22,557 nucleotides of DNA from Anaerolineaceae bacterium (GCA_014860845.1 JACZIY010000025.1:1-22557); one strand, 5' to 3'. Shown: positions 1 to 8,339, counted from the stretch's first letter. Translations and numbers: made by a program. Notes: generated by a model from the sequence alone, not told the origin.

Positions 1-227
1 ATCTTGCACATTGTCGTAAGAAGTGTAGAACCACAATTGAAGATTTGAATAGTGAGAGAACCGAACAAATCTGTAGTTTCCCATGGGGTGAGGTTACCTT
101 TGTTGCATTACTGCTGGATAATATGCGTCATGTCCAGGAACATGTGGCTCAATTGAATATAATTCTGGGTCAAAAAATTGGTTGGTCACCAAGATGGATC
201 ACCAATGCGAAAAAACCTGGTGAGTAG
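1..227 (+). CDS. DinB-family protein, C-terminal part (5' end outside window)
   Basis: The frame is open from the left edge to a TAG stop at 225-227, so this is the 3' end of a gene that starts upstream. A TTG at 45 is only an internal codon, because the frame stays open before it. The visible 75 residues contain the pattern DNMRHVQEHVAQLN followed by LGQK and a tryptophan-rich end. This matches the last helix of DinB/YfiT-like four-helix proteins, where the spaced histidines (HVQEH) contribute to the metal site. Members of this superfamily are cytosolic and often act as metal-dependent thiol transferases or stress proteins; the specific role here cannot be told. A second, divergent DinB-like gene lies at 8340-8765. 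Confidence 0.75.
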   Translation, partial: LAHCRKKCRTTIEDLNSERTEQICSFPWGEVTFVALLLDNMRHVQEHVAQLNIILGQKIGWSPRWITNAKKPGE

Positions 228-426
228 CAAACCAGTAGGTTGGAAATACGGTATACTCTTATTTAATTGTATTAAGACATGATGTAAATCTTACACTCTG
301 TAAATAACCCAATCCAGTTCATTTTCCCATAAAAAACCTTTCCTCTACTCAAATCGCAGCATTTCATCGATCGTTTACAGATAATAAGTAATCGAATCGG
401 TTTTTCCATTAAGAAAGGAAACGAAC

Positions 427-1470
427 ATGAAATCACGATTATTAATACTATTGGCGATGCTGATAGGGATGATATTTCTTTGCTCGCTTTTTGTTCAACC
501 AACATTTGCATCCAATAATTCACTCACTGGCAATAAAATCTGTATCGATCCAGGTCATGGCGGGTCAGATCCAGGTGCAGTCAACGCTGATTTTTATTTA
601 TTCGAAAGCCACATTAATTTAGATGTATCCTATGGTCTGAAATGGTTGTTGGAACAGAAAGGTGCGGAAGTGGTTATGACCCGCACGGACGATACCTACA
701 AAGACAATAATGATCGCTATACTTTCTGCAATAGTGAAGCAGCAACCATTTTGATATCTATCCATACCAATAGTGTAGTTGATCCCACCTGGGACGGATC
801 CATGGCCCTCTATTTCCACCCGGATGACGATGATTTGGTGCTTGCCCAAACCATCTATGCTGAGATGTATCCCCTGCTTAAAGAATCTGCACCTGATCCA
901 GACCTCTTTCTGCCCTTTGGTTTGGATTGGTTTGCGTCTGGTGTTTTATTAAAGAGCGATATGCCTGCAACCATGCTGGAGCCTTTGTTTATGTCAAATC
1001 CAGGTGAGGCTGAATTATTAGTTAAAAATATTTTCGATGATCCAAATCAAAATCGATTTTCGGATGAGTGTATCAACATGAATTGTCGCCGTGGAGAAAT
1101 AGCTCAAGCCGTCTATCAAGGAATTTTGAATTACTTCGATACAGTTGCAGAAGGTGTGTTGCATGTGGCTGCAATTGACATGACCTATGAGCAGAAGGCA
1201 AGAAATTATTTTGTCAATTCTTATATAACGATCGTCGACCAGAATGAAAATCCAGTTGCGGGTGCTGCAGTTGAAATAAAACTAATACTACCAGATGGTT
1301 CAGAATTTTTATTTTCTGAAATGAGTGGAATAGATGGTATGGCTATCTTCAAACTCAAATCAAATCTAACTGGAATATATAAAACTGAAGTAACAAACGT
1401 CAGTAAAGATGGATGGAATTATAACGAGCAGGCTAATTTTGAAGAGTCAGAATTCCTAGAAATTCCGTAA
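427..1470 (+). CDS. Secreted N-acetylmuramoyl-L-alanine amidase (Amidase_3) with C-terminal beta domain
   Basis: Predicted peptidoglycan hydrolase that cuts the bond between MurNAc and the stem peptide outside the membrane. Residues 1-28 form a signal peptide (basic start, long hydrophobic core, FAS cleavage region). The catalytic domain spans about 36-235. Zinc ligands fit H44 in DPGHGG, E60 and H113 in SIHTN, and the catalytic glutamate is E185 in LEPLFMSN. Residues about 255-347 form an extra beta-rich domain (NSYITIVDQNENPVAGAAV...), like Ig-like or carboxypeptidase-regulatory modules used for binding or surface display. ATG 427 is preceded by an AAAGGA ribosome binding site. The gene stands alone; the 199 bp before it hold no convincing promoter match. 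Family assignment is firm, the C-terminal role is inferred. Confidence 0.92.
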   Translation: MKSRLLILLAMLIGMIFLCSLFVQPTFASNNSLTGNKICIDPGHGGSDPGAVNADFYLFESHINLDVSYGLKWLLEQKGAEVVMTRTDDTYKDNNDRYTFCNSEAATILISIHTNSVVDPTWDGSMALYFHPDDDDLVLAQTIYAEMYPLLKESAPDPDLFLPFGLDWFASGVLLKSDMPATMLEPLFMSNPGEAELLVKNIFDDPNQNRFSDECINMNCRRGEIAQAVYQGILNYFDTVAEGVLHVAAIDMTYEQKARNYFVNSYITIVDQNENPVAGAAVEIKLILPDGSEFLFSEMSGIDGMAIFKLKSNLTGIYKTEVTNVSKDGWNYNEQANFEESEFLEIP

Positions 1471-1726
1471 AATAGCAACCCAACCCAAGCTGAATTAATC
1501 GGAGTATTGCTTGGCAATCAAACAGCATCATTTGAGATATTTCTTTTTTTTCGGACAATCTTATTCAATCCATATATCTAATCATGTTATAAAGGAAAAC
1601 TACAAACACACAACGACCAACGGCAGGACGCAATTTGATCAGGTTTATGATTTTAAGATCTACTATGGAGTTTAAGCGTCTATGACCACAACAACGCTTT
1701 AGCCTGGATCCAAGCAATATCCCGGT

Positions 1727-2128
1727 TCATTTCATTTGATCAAATATTATATTTGGTTCGGTACCAAAAGAGGGAAACATATTGTAAATAACCAATTGGT
1801 TGTTCTTCAAACCTACCTGCAGTGTCCGTCCATTCTCAAAGGTGATCCAGGTCCTGCCATCATCCTTGATCTCATAAGTACAATTAAGTTCCTCGTACAC
1901 CATTCCACTCACAGTGCTGCTGGTGCTTTGCAAACATGCGCCATTACTGTCCATTTCCAGCCCAATTCTCTTGTCATCGGTGCCGTAGCCAGTTGGTTGA
2001 GCTATAAATGCCTCCCAATTACCAACTATAATGTCGGAGTTTCGTCCGGAAGGATTGCATGCTGTCATGATTGTCGACAGACTAATAACGAGCAGGATTA
2101 GGACGAAAATTAAGATATGGTTCTTCAT
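1727..2128 (-). CDS. Small predicted lipoprotein, lipocalin-like
   Basis: A 133-residue exported protein. The start chosen is the ATG at 2126-2128, because it places a classical lipoprotein signal at the N terminus: MKNH, a hydrophobic core, then IMTAC with the lipidated cysteine at residue 24. The in-frame upstream ATGs (from 2191) would put a charged 21-residue tail before the signal. The mature part reads IVGNWEA..., then alternating strands ending ELNCTYEIKDDGRTWITF...VGLKNNQLVIYN. This resembles short lipocalin-like domains (GNW at the first strand). No close ribosome binding site precedes ATG 2128; AAGAAAGG lies about 20 nt upstream. No functional partner is adjacent. Export is well supported; function is unknown. 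Confidence 0.7.
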   Translation of the reverse strand: MKNHILIFVLILLVISLSTIMTACNPSGRNSDIIVGNWEAFIAQPTGYGTDDKRIGLEMDSNGACLQSTSSTVSGMVYEELNCTYEIKDDGRTWITFENGRTLQVGLKNNQLVIYNMFPSFGTEPNIIFDQMK

Positions 2129-2253
2129 TAATGGATACTCATCGGATTGGGTTGACCTTTCTTGAGACTTTAGATGAACGATTCTCATCATATATCAGAC
2201 ATAATTGAACTTCCGTTCATTCAGAAGTTATTTTATTTTACAACGGCCTTTCC

Positions 2254-2259
2254 ATTATA
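2254..2259 (-). promoter_or_regulatory. Candidate -10 box for the lipoprotein gene
   Basis: Read on the minus strand this is a perfect TATAAT about 125 nt upstream of the lipoprotein start. The matching -35 region is poor, so this is only a weak candidate. Confidence 0.25.
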
Positions 2260-2360
2260 TGAACTTCCCGATCATGGTAAGAGAAAGTGAAATAAATAGC
2301 AGTCGGATTCTTAAGATGAAAGATAATTATAAATGAATAGACAGACAATAGAAGGCTAGA

Positions 2361-2552
2361 GTGATTAATGAAAAAGATCGAATTGAGGTTGAACAATGCA
2401 TCCATGATTCGATTGGTTGGGCATTGAACAAGGATATTGAACGCTTATTTTCCATCTTGGCACACAATGATAACTTTTTTATTTTTCATACGGGTTCTCG
2501 CAGTACGATTGTCGGTTTTGTTGTTTTTAAAAAATTGGGCAAGCAATCCTGA
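2361..2552 (+). pseudogene. Truncated NTF2-like (SnoaL-type) gene copy
   Basis: From the GTG at 2361 the reading frame gives 63 residues that closely match the first part of the intact gene at 5220-5636: shared runs include DRIEVEQCIHDSIGWALNKD and IERLFSI, also nearly identical at the DNA level. The copy ends with a TGA exactly where the intact gene has TGG (tryptophan, in ERSW). Nothing after the stop resembles the remaining two thirds of the gene, so the 3' part is lost and not just interrupted. The ribosome binding site is also weaker (GAAGG versus AAGGAGG). This is best read as a decayed paralogue or partial duplication about 2.9 kb from its parent. A functional 63-residue product is unlikely. 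Confidence 0.75.
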
Positions 2553-2555
2553 ATG

Positions 2556-2575
2556 CAGGTTATTTTTGTAACCTG
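2556..2575. repeat. Perfect 7-bp hairpin just after the truncated NTF2-like copy
   Basis: CAGGTTA, a 6-nt loop TTTTTG, then TAACCTG. It begins 3 nt after the premature stop. No T-run follows, so a terminator role is uncertain; it may mark the end of the duplicated segment. Confidence 0.45.
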
Positions 2576-2951
2576 ATATTTCTTCACCGAGATGGATGTT
2601 CATAGTAGCATCATTTAGGGAGAAATTCCGAATTTTGATGCATAGGATAATGGTTTAAGTTTGAAGAAATAACACCTTTCCATGATACTTAATGATTGAT
2701 GCACATGTCTTTTTATATTGCTATAAAAATAACTACAACAACCTTCATATTCGTGCTTTTCTTAAATCACCAATTTTATTGTCAGTAATTCTTAAAATTG
2801 TAACAAATTTACATATTTTGGAAAATTATTCAGTCTGTACGATTATTTGGAACAAGTCTGGATCGAGCATAACTACAACTCATCAATATTCCGTATAATT
2901 ATGATAGGTGTTCGAAGAGTAGTTCGAATTGATTGGATGCACGGAGGCACT
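2576..2951. other. Non-coding gap before the hydrolase gene
   Basis: AT-rich sequence with no convincing gene. A 68-codon open frame from 2692 has no family resemblance and no ribosome binding site. TATAAT at 2894-2899 is a plausible -10 for the hydrolase gene, but no good -35 is visible. Confidence 0.4.
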
Positions 2952-3755
2952 ATGATTAAGCGGGAGATAAATGAAAACGGCTTGGTTGCTGATCTTTTCT
3001 ATGAAGAAAATCGGATTAACAAAGTAATCATTATGTTGGGGGGATCGGAAGGAGGAAAAACCTGGAGCCGGATAAAACAACCTATTGAATTACTTGTTCA
3101 ACGAGGATATACATTATTATCGCTAGCATACTATCGAGAGCAGGGGCTACCAGGCACATTAGAAGAGATTCCGCTTGAATACTTCGAGAAAGCATTTACC
3201 TGGTTATCAAATCAGAAAGGGATTGTCACTGATAAATTTGCACTTCTCGGAGGATCAAAAGGCGCTGAAGTGGCTCTGTTGTTAGGTAGCAGGTATCCAC
3301 AAATCAAGACGATCGTCACGTTCTCACCGAGTTCTGTGGTTTGGGAAGGCATCCCGAAGAAACGATTTGATCTTGGAAAAGCAAGTAAATCGTCGTGGTC
3401 TTATCAAGGAAAGGGACTGCCATTTCTGGCATACCCAACACCGATTAGCAAGGTGTCGTTACTTACATTACAGCTTCGAAAGATCCATGAAAGTGCCTTT
3501 CAAGATGAAGCGAAAGTAGAAGCAGCAGCCATACCTGTAGAGAATATCAATGGATCCATTCTCCTAATTTCAGGTACAAGGGATTCACTCTGGCCAGCTA
3601 CGCAAATGAGTAAGCAGATAGAGAAGAGACTAGCATCAAAGGGTTTTGAGCATAATTGTAAACATATAGCCGTGGACAAAAATCACTTTGGTTTAATTAT
3701 CAACAAAACATGTTGGCGTAAGGTGTTTGATTTCTTGCAAGAAACTTATGCCTAG
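2952..3755 (+). CDS. BAAT/acyl-CoA thioesterase C-terminal type alpha/beta hydrolase
   Basis: A 267-residue cytosolic hydrolase. The frame is open from further upstream, but ATG 2952 is chosen because GGAGG lies at 2943-2947 and the protein fold starts directly after it. The oxyanion region is LGGSEGGK, the nucleophile elbow is GGSKGAE with S102, and the remaining triad residues fit D211 (SGTRDSLWP) and H245 (DKNHFG). This order and the motif GGSKGAE are typical of the C-terminal catalytic domain of the BAAT/acyl-CoA thioester hydrolase family. The N-terminal thioesterase domain of the animal enzymes is absent, as is usual in bacterial stand-alone forms. Likely substrate is an acyl thioester or ester, but this is inference. 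The gene appears to be transcribed alone. Confidence 0.82.
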   Translation: MIKREINENGLVADLFYEENRINKVIIMLGGSEGGKTWSRIKQPIELLVQRGYTLLSLAYYREQGLPGTLEEIPLEYFEKAFTWLSNQKGIVTDKFALLGGSKGAEVALLLGSRYPQIKTIVTFSPSSVVWEGIPKKRFDLGKASKSSWSYQGKGLPFLAYPTPISKVSLLTLQLRKIHESAFQDEAKVEAAAIPVENINGSILLISGTRDSLWPATQMSKQIEKRLASKGFEHNCKHIAVDKNHFGLIINKTCWRKVFDFLQETYA

Positions 3756-3967
3756 GTCAAAGTTGAAAAGATGATGAGATCGAGAATCAAACCTCGGCAG
3801 CCCAACACACCATCCACCGGATGATGGGCATTACTCCCACTAAATAAGTAGTCTTTTGGCTTTAGGTATATTCCTTACGACAGCGAGTCTCGCATCGTTC
3901 ACTTACGGTTATCGCAAACCATTAGGTGACACAAGTAAAAGGGCACAATTAAGATGGAGGTAGAAAA

Positions 3968-4821
3968 ATGTTTACAAACGCAAACAGAATGAAAATTCAC
4001 ATACCAACTTTAATAGCTCTATCCATCATTGCTTTGCGCTGGTCAACATCCTGCATGAGATCGTTGGACACGCTGGGGCTGCTATCATTGTGGGAATACC
4101 TGTCAAAGCTGTGTCAACTTCCACAGCCTACCTTTATGTTGACTGCGAGCAATTTATTTCAGAACACGGTTTGAACCACATCAGATTATTCACCCTCGGT
4201 GGAACGATAGTCAATATTGTCACGGGTGCACTGGCGCTTATGGCATTGAAATGGAAAAAAGAAATGAATCCAGCTATTTGCTATTTTCTGTGGCTTTTCG
4301 CGTCCTTCAGTATGATCATCGTTGCAATAAATATGGTTACTAATACCCTTCTGGGATTTGGAGATTGGACCGTTTTTATCTCTACTTTGGAACATGAAAA
4401 TATTTGGGAAACTATCATCATCGCGGTTGGCCTGGTACTCATGGTCACAGGTTATACTCTTTCATTGCGTCAATGGCTGCCGAGTATGGAGGGTCACCGT
4501 CTTATATTGCTTAAAATCACCGCAATCCCTGTGGCCACTATGATTGCTGTCCAAACCCTGTCACTCATAAATAGCCCATTCGCATCATTACCTCCTGAGT
4601 CCAATCATATCCTGGCTTCTACCTTTGCGTACATTCACTTCATCCTTTGGGTAATAGTGGTAAATCTAATCCCAAGACCACATTCAAATGATAATTTAGA
4701 TTCTATTAGACTGCCACGTTCAAATATCTGGTTGATCTTAGGATTTATCATATTTATATTTTTCACACTGGTACAGGGTCCAGGAATTGGCTCGTTCGTG
4801 GGGGATCCTCGCTTAGGATAA
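3968..4821 (+). pseudogene. Multi-pass membrane protein with HExxxH motif, apparently frameshifted
   Basis: ATG 3968 follows a good GGAGG (TGGAGGTAGAAAA) and starts a protein with an N-terminal hydrophobic segment (IPTLIALSIIAL). That frame then loses sense. From about 4033 the +1-numbered frame continues with FALVNILHEIVGHAGAA and runs to TAA at 4821 with about five more membrane segments. The two halves join if the TTT at 4033-4035 had one more T, giving IIAFALVNILHE. The combined protein has HEIVGH (4054-4071), an HExxxH pattern inside a hydrophobic helix, and a later NTLLGFGDW segment, so a metal-dependent membrane enzyme is possible. It is not the HExxH of M50 proteases. Either the gene is broken or the base call is wrong. 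About 284 residues if repaired. Confidence 0.65.
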
Positions 4822-5219
4822 CGCACCCGATTGCCCTAAAAATAATCAGGCTATCCAACACAACGTGCACAGGAAAGGCAAACTATTAGAAAATAACCTT
4901 ACACTCCACCGCGCGGATCGATTTGGATGTAAAGGTACAAGATTTTGCCGGTAATGTGCTATACAGCAAAACAAATATAATCGATAAACAAACTTCATAT
5001 TTGAGTGGTGTTTGTTTATTTTGTTCTCATTCGTATTTATGTGAAATTGCAAAAATATTCTTAATTCTGTCATAATTAATATACTACTTTAATCGTTTCA
5101 ATAATAATCAGTTCGGGTGTATATGGCAGGCTTCACTGTCCAAAACACCCTCCAACACCGGATTATTGAGATGATGGAAACTTGTGTTATTGATTGCGAA
5201 CATTCATAAGGAGGCTAAA
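4822..5219. other. Non-coding gap, about 400 bp
   Basis: Contains the AT-rich stem-loop at 4984-5019 and no supportable gene. A TATACT at about 5079 is a possible -10 for the next gene, with a poor -35. The rest shows nothing recognisable. Confidence 0.4.
4984..5019. terminator. AT-rich stem-loop, possible intrinsic terminator
   Basis: Perfect 10-bp inverted repeat ATAAACAAAC / GTTTGTTTAT around a 16-nt loop, followed by TTTTG. The stem has only two G-C pairs and the loop is long, so termination strength would be modest. It lies 160 bp after the HExxxH gene. Confidence 0.35.
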
Positions 5220-5636
5220 TTGATTAATGACAAAGATCGAATTGAGGTAGAACAATGCATCCATGATTCAATAGGTTGGGCATTGAACAAGGATATTGAG
5301 CGCTTATTTTCCATCACAGCACAGGATGAAAATTTCTTTATTTTTCATCCCGATTCCCGCAGCACGATTGTTGGTTTTCAAGCATTTAAAAAGATGGGGG
5401 AGCGTTCATGGATGAATGACGCCTTCAAAGCGACCGATTATACCATCAGAGATTTACGGGTGAATTATTCAATGCTTGGAAATGTAGCTTGGTATTCCTG
5501 TATGTTGGATGACCATGCCGAATGGAATGGGCAGAAGATTGGCTGGGATAACTGCCGCTGGACAGGAATTTTGGAAAAACGTGATGATCACTGGGTCATT
5601 GTCCAGATGCATTTTTCATTTGCAAAAGACAGCTAA
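5220..5636 (+). CDS. NTF2-like (SnoaL-type) family protein
   Basis: A 138-residue cytosolic protein with the alpha+beta cone fold of the nuclear transport factor 2 superfamily: an N-terminal helix (CIHDSIGWALNKDIERLFSI), strand pairs, and the characteristic C-terminal RWTGILEKRDDHWVIVQMHF. Bacterial members bind or convert small molecules or act as accessory domains; the ligand is unknown. TTG 5220 is chosen as start because AAGGAGG (5208-5214) sits 5 nt before it. A GTG at 5184 would place that ribosome binding site inside the gene. A truncated copy of this gene lies at 2361-2552. The next gene starts 33 nt downstream on the same strand, suggesting co-transcription. Confidence 0.85.
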   Translation: MINDKDRIEVEQCIHDSIGWALNKDIERLFSITAQDENFFIFHPDSRSTIVGFQAFKKMGERSWMNDAFKATDYTIRDLRVNYSMLGNVAWYSCMLDDHAEWNGQKIGWDNCRWTGILEKRDDHWVIVQMHFSFAKDS

Positions 5637-5669
5637 TTGTTGTAAAGTTTGGAGGAGAAGTGTAGAGTT

Positions 5670-6365
5670 ATGGATTCAAAGCAGATTAATCATTCAATCA
5701 CACATTGGCAACCTCAAAAACTTGATCTCGTATTTGCAACCGTTATCGGTTTATTGTTCCCCATATTAGCCGGTTTGCTATATAGATCGACTGGAGCTTT
5801 TCTACCACTGGTTCTATATTATGGGGTCGCATGGTTGCTGGTTAAGTGGCGTCGTGGATCCACCGGGTATTTTAACCCTCTACCTAAAAAAATCACAGGA
5901 TTCTTTTATCTAAATGTAGGTGTGATTCTTATCAGTCTGGTTTGTGCTTATCTGGCTAGAAACACCTTTCCAGGAAGTAATTTAACCGGTATTGTAATAA
6001 CTGCTCTGATCTGGGCACCGCTGAATGCTGCCAGTGAACAACTTTTATGGATATATATTTTTGAATCCTGGGATTTATTTCCTTCAAAGTCAAAAATTGG
6101 TTACCGACTGGTTGGACTCATTTTATTTTCAGCGTTTGTTGGCATGATCCACACCATGTATTGGGCAAAGTTTCTCACCACGGTGGATTCACATCAGGCA
6201 TTTGGTGTAATATTTGTTATCCTGACCAGTGTTTCGGGTTTTTTGCATCTGGTGGTTTGGCGTAAAACCAATCATATGATTTTTACTTTCATTCCCCATT
6301 TTCTCCTGAACCTGATTCCTATTTTTTGGACTGGTTATTCAATCATTCCTTTTCTATTCCGATAA
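5670..6365 (+). CDS. Multi-pass membrane protein, possibly a CPBP (CAAX-protease-like) relative
   Basis: A 231-residue protein with about seven hydrophobic segments. ATG 5670 has GGAGGAG at 5651-5657, a somewhat long 12-nt spacing; a TTG at 5649 is less likely. The arrangement of polar residues inside membrane helices resembles the CPBP family: NAASEQLLWIYIF in place of EExxxR, MIHTMYW in place of the second histidine motif, and IPHFLLNLI near the end. However the double glutamate is E-Q and the arginine is missing, so protease activity is doubtful. It could be a catalytically altered CPBP relative or an unrelated membrane protein. It probably shares a transcript with the preceding NTF2-like gene. 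Confidence 0.55.
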   Translation: MDSKQINHSITHWQPQKLDLVFATVIGLLFPILAGLLYRSTGAFLPLVLYYGVAWLLVKWRRGSTGYFNPLPKKITGFFYLNVGVILISLVCAYLARNTFPGSNLTGIVITALIWAPLNAASEQLLWIYIFESWDLFPSKSKIGYRLVGLILFSAFVGMIHTMYWAKFLTTVDSHQAFGVIFVILTSVSGFLHLVVWRKTNHMIFTFIPHFLLNLIPIFWTGYSIIPFLFR

Positions 6366-6538
6366 AAAATTCACATCATTGGATAAATGGAACACGGAAA
6401 GTGTCGGCAAATCTGAGAAAAAAACTGCAATTTATTAAGTTTCTTCCGCTAGAGGATTATACAAAAATTAAAATTGTCCCTCTTTGGAGATACCATAGGT
6501 TGGAATAACAATTATTTTGATAAAAGGAATACCAACAA

Positions 6539-7126
6539 ATGAAAAATATAAATCCCAAGGTGGATGCATTCTTAGGTCGTGCTGATAAATGGCGTGAAGA
6601 ATTCACGAAATTGAGAGAGATCATTCTGGATTGTGACCTGACCGAAGAATTAAAATGGGGAGTACCCTGCTACACCTATGATAATAAGAATATTGTCTTG
6701 ATCCATGGTTTCAAAGAGTATTGCGCGATCTTGTTCCACAAAGGAGTATTGCTGAAGGACCCTGAACAAATCCTCATCATCCAATCGGAGAATGTTCAAT
6801 CTGCCCGACAGGTACGTTTCACCAATGTTCAGCAAATCGAGCATCAAGCAGCCATACTAAAAGCTTATATCAAGGAAACGATTGAAGTGGAAAAAGCAGG
6901 ATTGAAGGTTGAATATAAGAAGACCGAAGAATTTAACATGCCAGAAGAATTTCAAAATATGTTAGATGAAATGCCTGATTTGAAAACAGCTTTTGAGGCA
7001 TTAACACCGGGACGGCAAAGAGCTTATCTGTTGTATTTTTCTGCTCCGAAACAATCTAAAACCCGACTTGCTAGGATTGAGAAATCCATCCAGCATATTT
7101 TTGATGGCAAAGGATTAAATGATTAG
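6539..7126 (+). CDS. YdeI/OmdA family protein (DUF1801 plus OmdA-like C terminus)
   Basis: A 195-residue cytosolic protein. Residues about 10-120 match the DUF1801/YdhG fold: ELKWGVPCYTYDNKNIVLIHGFKEYCAILFHKG is the family's conserved core. Residues about 140-190 match the OmdA/YdeI bacteriocin-protection C terminus: LTPGRQRAYLLYFSAPKQ followed by R and K rich KTRLARIEKSIQHI. The combination is the usual YdeI architecture and the length is normal. Members have been linked to resistance to antimicrobial peptides in Gram-positives, but the mechanism is poorly known, so no exact role is claimed. ATG 6539 has AAGGA at 6524-6528. The 173 bp before it show no gene. Confidence 0.88.
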   Translation: MKNINPKVDAFLGRADKWREEFTKLREIILDCDLTEELKWGVPCYTYDNKNIVLIHGFKEYCAILFHKGVLLKDPEQILIIQSENVQSARQVRFTNVQQIEHQAAILKAYIKETIEVEKAGLKVEYKKTEEFNMPEEFQNMLDEMPDLKTAFEALTPGRQRAYLLYFSAPKQSKTRLARIEKSIQHIFDGKGLND

Positions 7127-7225
7127 TCAGCATTTTTCAATCATCATTTCTCCTTAAACCAATGTTTACAGGTATGTATAAAAAATATAAACTATGAAAA
7201 AATTAAGTTTTATGACTCGGATTAA

Positions 7226-7396
7226 ACCAGCCATAAAAACCCATTGGTCATATCAGCCTTCATAGCAGGATTGAAGGTTACAATTGAGTGTCAAATACGT
7301 GATTTCCAGGCTTTGGGATACAATGTAATTAGGATTCCCGTATTATCACCCGAAGAACTACTTTCCTTCAACCTGGAGAATGTTCCAGAAAATTAA
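7226..7396 (+). pseudogene. Possible 3' remnant of a decayed gene
   Basis: The frame ending at TAA 7394-7396 is open only back to 7226 and has no plausible start, yet its last 45 residues look protein-like: IECQIRDFQALGYNVIRIPV and then LSPEELLSF. The GYNVIRIPVLSPEE pattern recalls the C-terminal end of small AAA-type NTPases in which a residue such as L(S/P)xEER follows the last strand, but that match is from memory and loose. It lies just before the PHP gene and is taken as a gene fossil. It could be chance. Confidence 0.3.
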
Positions 7397-7425
7397 TCAA
7401 CCATACCGTATAAATGAGAAATTAA

Positions 7426-8316
7426 ATGGAAAATATTCGCATATCAAAAGACGCAATCATCGATCTTCATATGCATACCACCTACAGTGATAGCGCATGG
7501 ACACCAGAACAGTTATTGGAATATCTGGTGCAAGAGCATTTCAGCCTGGCGGCAATCACTGATCATGACCGGGTAGATACCGTTGCCACACTCCAACAAC
7601 TCGCGCTGGAAAGACACTTGCCTTTGATCGCGGGCGTTGAAATGACCACGCTGTGGAAAGACGAAATGTCAGGGAAAGATAAGATGTCTGGACTAGATAA
7701 CATGACAGACCTCCTCTGCTATGGATTCAGTACACCACCGAATCCCTTGAACGACTTAGCCAAGAATCTGTTACACCGTCAACGAGAAAACACCCGGGAA
7801 GTCTTTGAAAACCTGATGCAGAAGGGGTACGAATTTCCTTCCGAACCAGACGCGTTGGCTGTGATCCTCGAACAACCCAGCCCATTGCAGCCACATGCGC
7901 TGGCTGCTTTATTAAGAAGACATGGTTATGGTACAGGTCAACCTTCGGCAGGGAGAATCGTTCTAGAGACAGGTTGTGCTTTTGCGATGAACGATTTGGC
8001 TGCAGTGGTGGAAGCTGCTCACCAGAGTGGGGCAGTTTGTCTTATTGCCCACCCAGGTCATAAAGACGGATTTGTGAACTATGATGTTCAAATGTTGGAT
8101 AAACTCCGGCAAGAAATTCCGATTGATGGTCTGGAAGTCTATCATCCGAAGCACACGCCGGAACAAACAGTGATGTACCTGGAATATGCTCAGCAGCACA
8201 ATCTCCTGATTAGTGCGGGTTCAGATTCCCATAAACCTGAAAAACCACCGATTAAGTACAAGGCTGAATTATGCCGTGAAGTTTTGGAAAGATTAGGGTT
8301 TTCGTTTGGTGCATAA
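7426..8316 (+). CDS. PHP-domain phosphoesterase
   Basis: A 296-residue cytosolic metal-dependent phosphoesterase. Metal-binding motifs of the PHP family are all present: HMH (15-17), D46-H47-D48 in ITDHD, E72 in GVEMTT, the later AHPGH, and GSDSHKP near the C terminus. The overall pattern and length fit the 3',5'-nucleotide or oligoribonuclease-type PHP phosphatases (YciV/TrpH-like), but the substrate is uncertain. An unusual feature is a short tandem expansion after VEMTTLWK, three 6-residue units at 7660-7713. ATG 7426 has no strong ribosome binding site. The DinB-like gene starts 24 nt after the stop, so the two likely form an operon. Confidence 0.88.
   Translation: MENIRISKDAIIDLHMHTTYSDSAWTPEQLLEYLVQEHFSLAAITDHDRVDTVATLQQLALERHLPLIAGVEMTTLWKDEMSGKDKMSGLDNMTDLLCYGFSTPPNPLNDLAKNLLHRQRENTREVFENLMQKGYEFPSEPDALAVILEQPSPLQPHALAALLRRHGYGTGQPSAGRIVLETGCAFAMNDLAAVVEAAHQSGAVCLIAHPGHKDGFVNYDVQMLDKLRQEIPIDGLEVYHPKHTPEQTVMYLEYAQQHNLLISAGSDSHKPEKPPIKYKAELCREVLERLGFSFGA
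7660..7713 (+). repeat. Three 18-nt in-frame tandem units inside the PHP gene
   Basis: The units encode DEMSGK, DKMSGL and DNMTDL. They lie in a surface loop between the metal-binding glutamate strand and the next strand (LLCYGF), where family members usually have a short turn. Confidence 0.6.
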
Positions 8317-8339
8317 ATATGGAATTGTTGGAGGTTAAG

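Noticed and set aside
1471..1726. Possible gene remnant after the amidase gene
   Set aside because: Short peptide-like stretches occur in several frames but none is long or recognisable.
1736..2101. 121-codon plus-strand open frame opposite the lipoprotein gene
   Set aside because: It has no ribosome binding site or domain resemblance, and the minus-strand frame has a clear lipoprotein signal.
2692..2898. 68-codon open frame in the gap before the hydrolase
   Set aside because: AT-rich, no ribosome binding site, no family pattern, and it runs into the control region of the next gene.
4054..4071. HEIVGH taken as an M50 HExxH zinc protease motif
   Set aside because: The spacing is HExxxH, so the M50 assignment was dropped.
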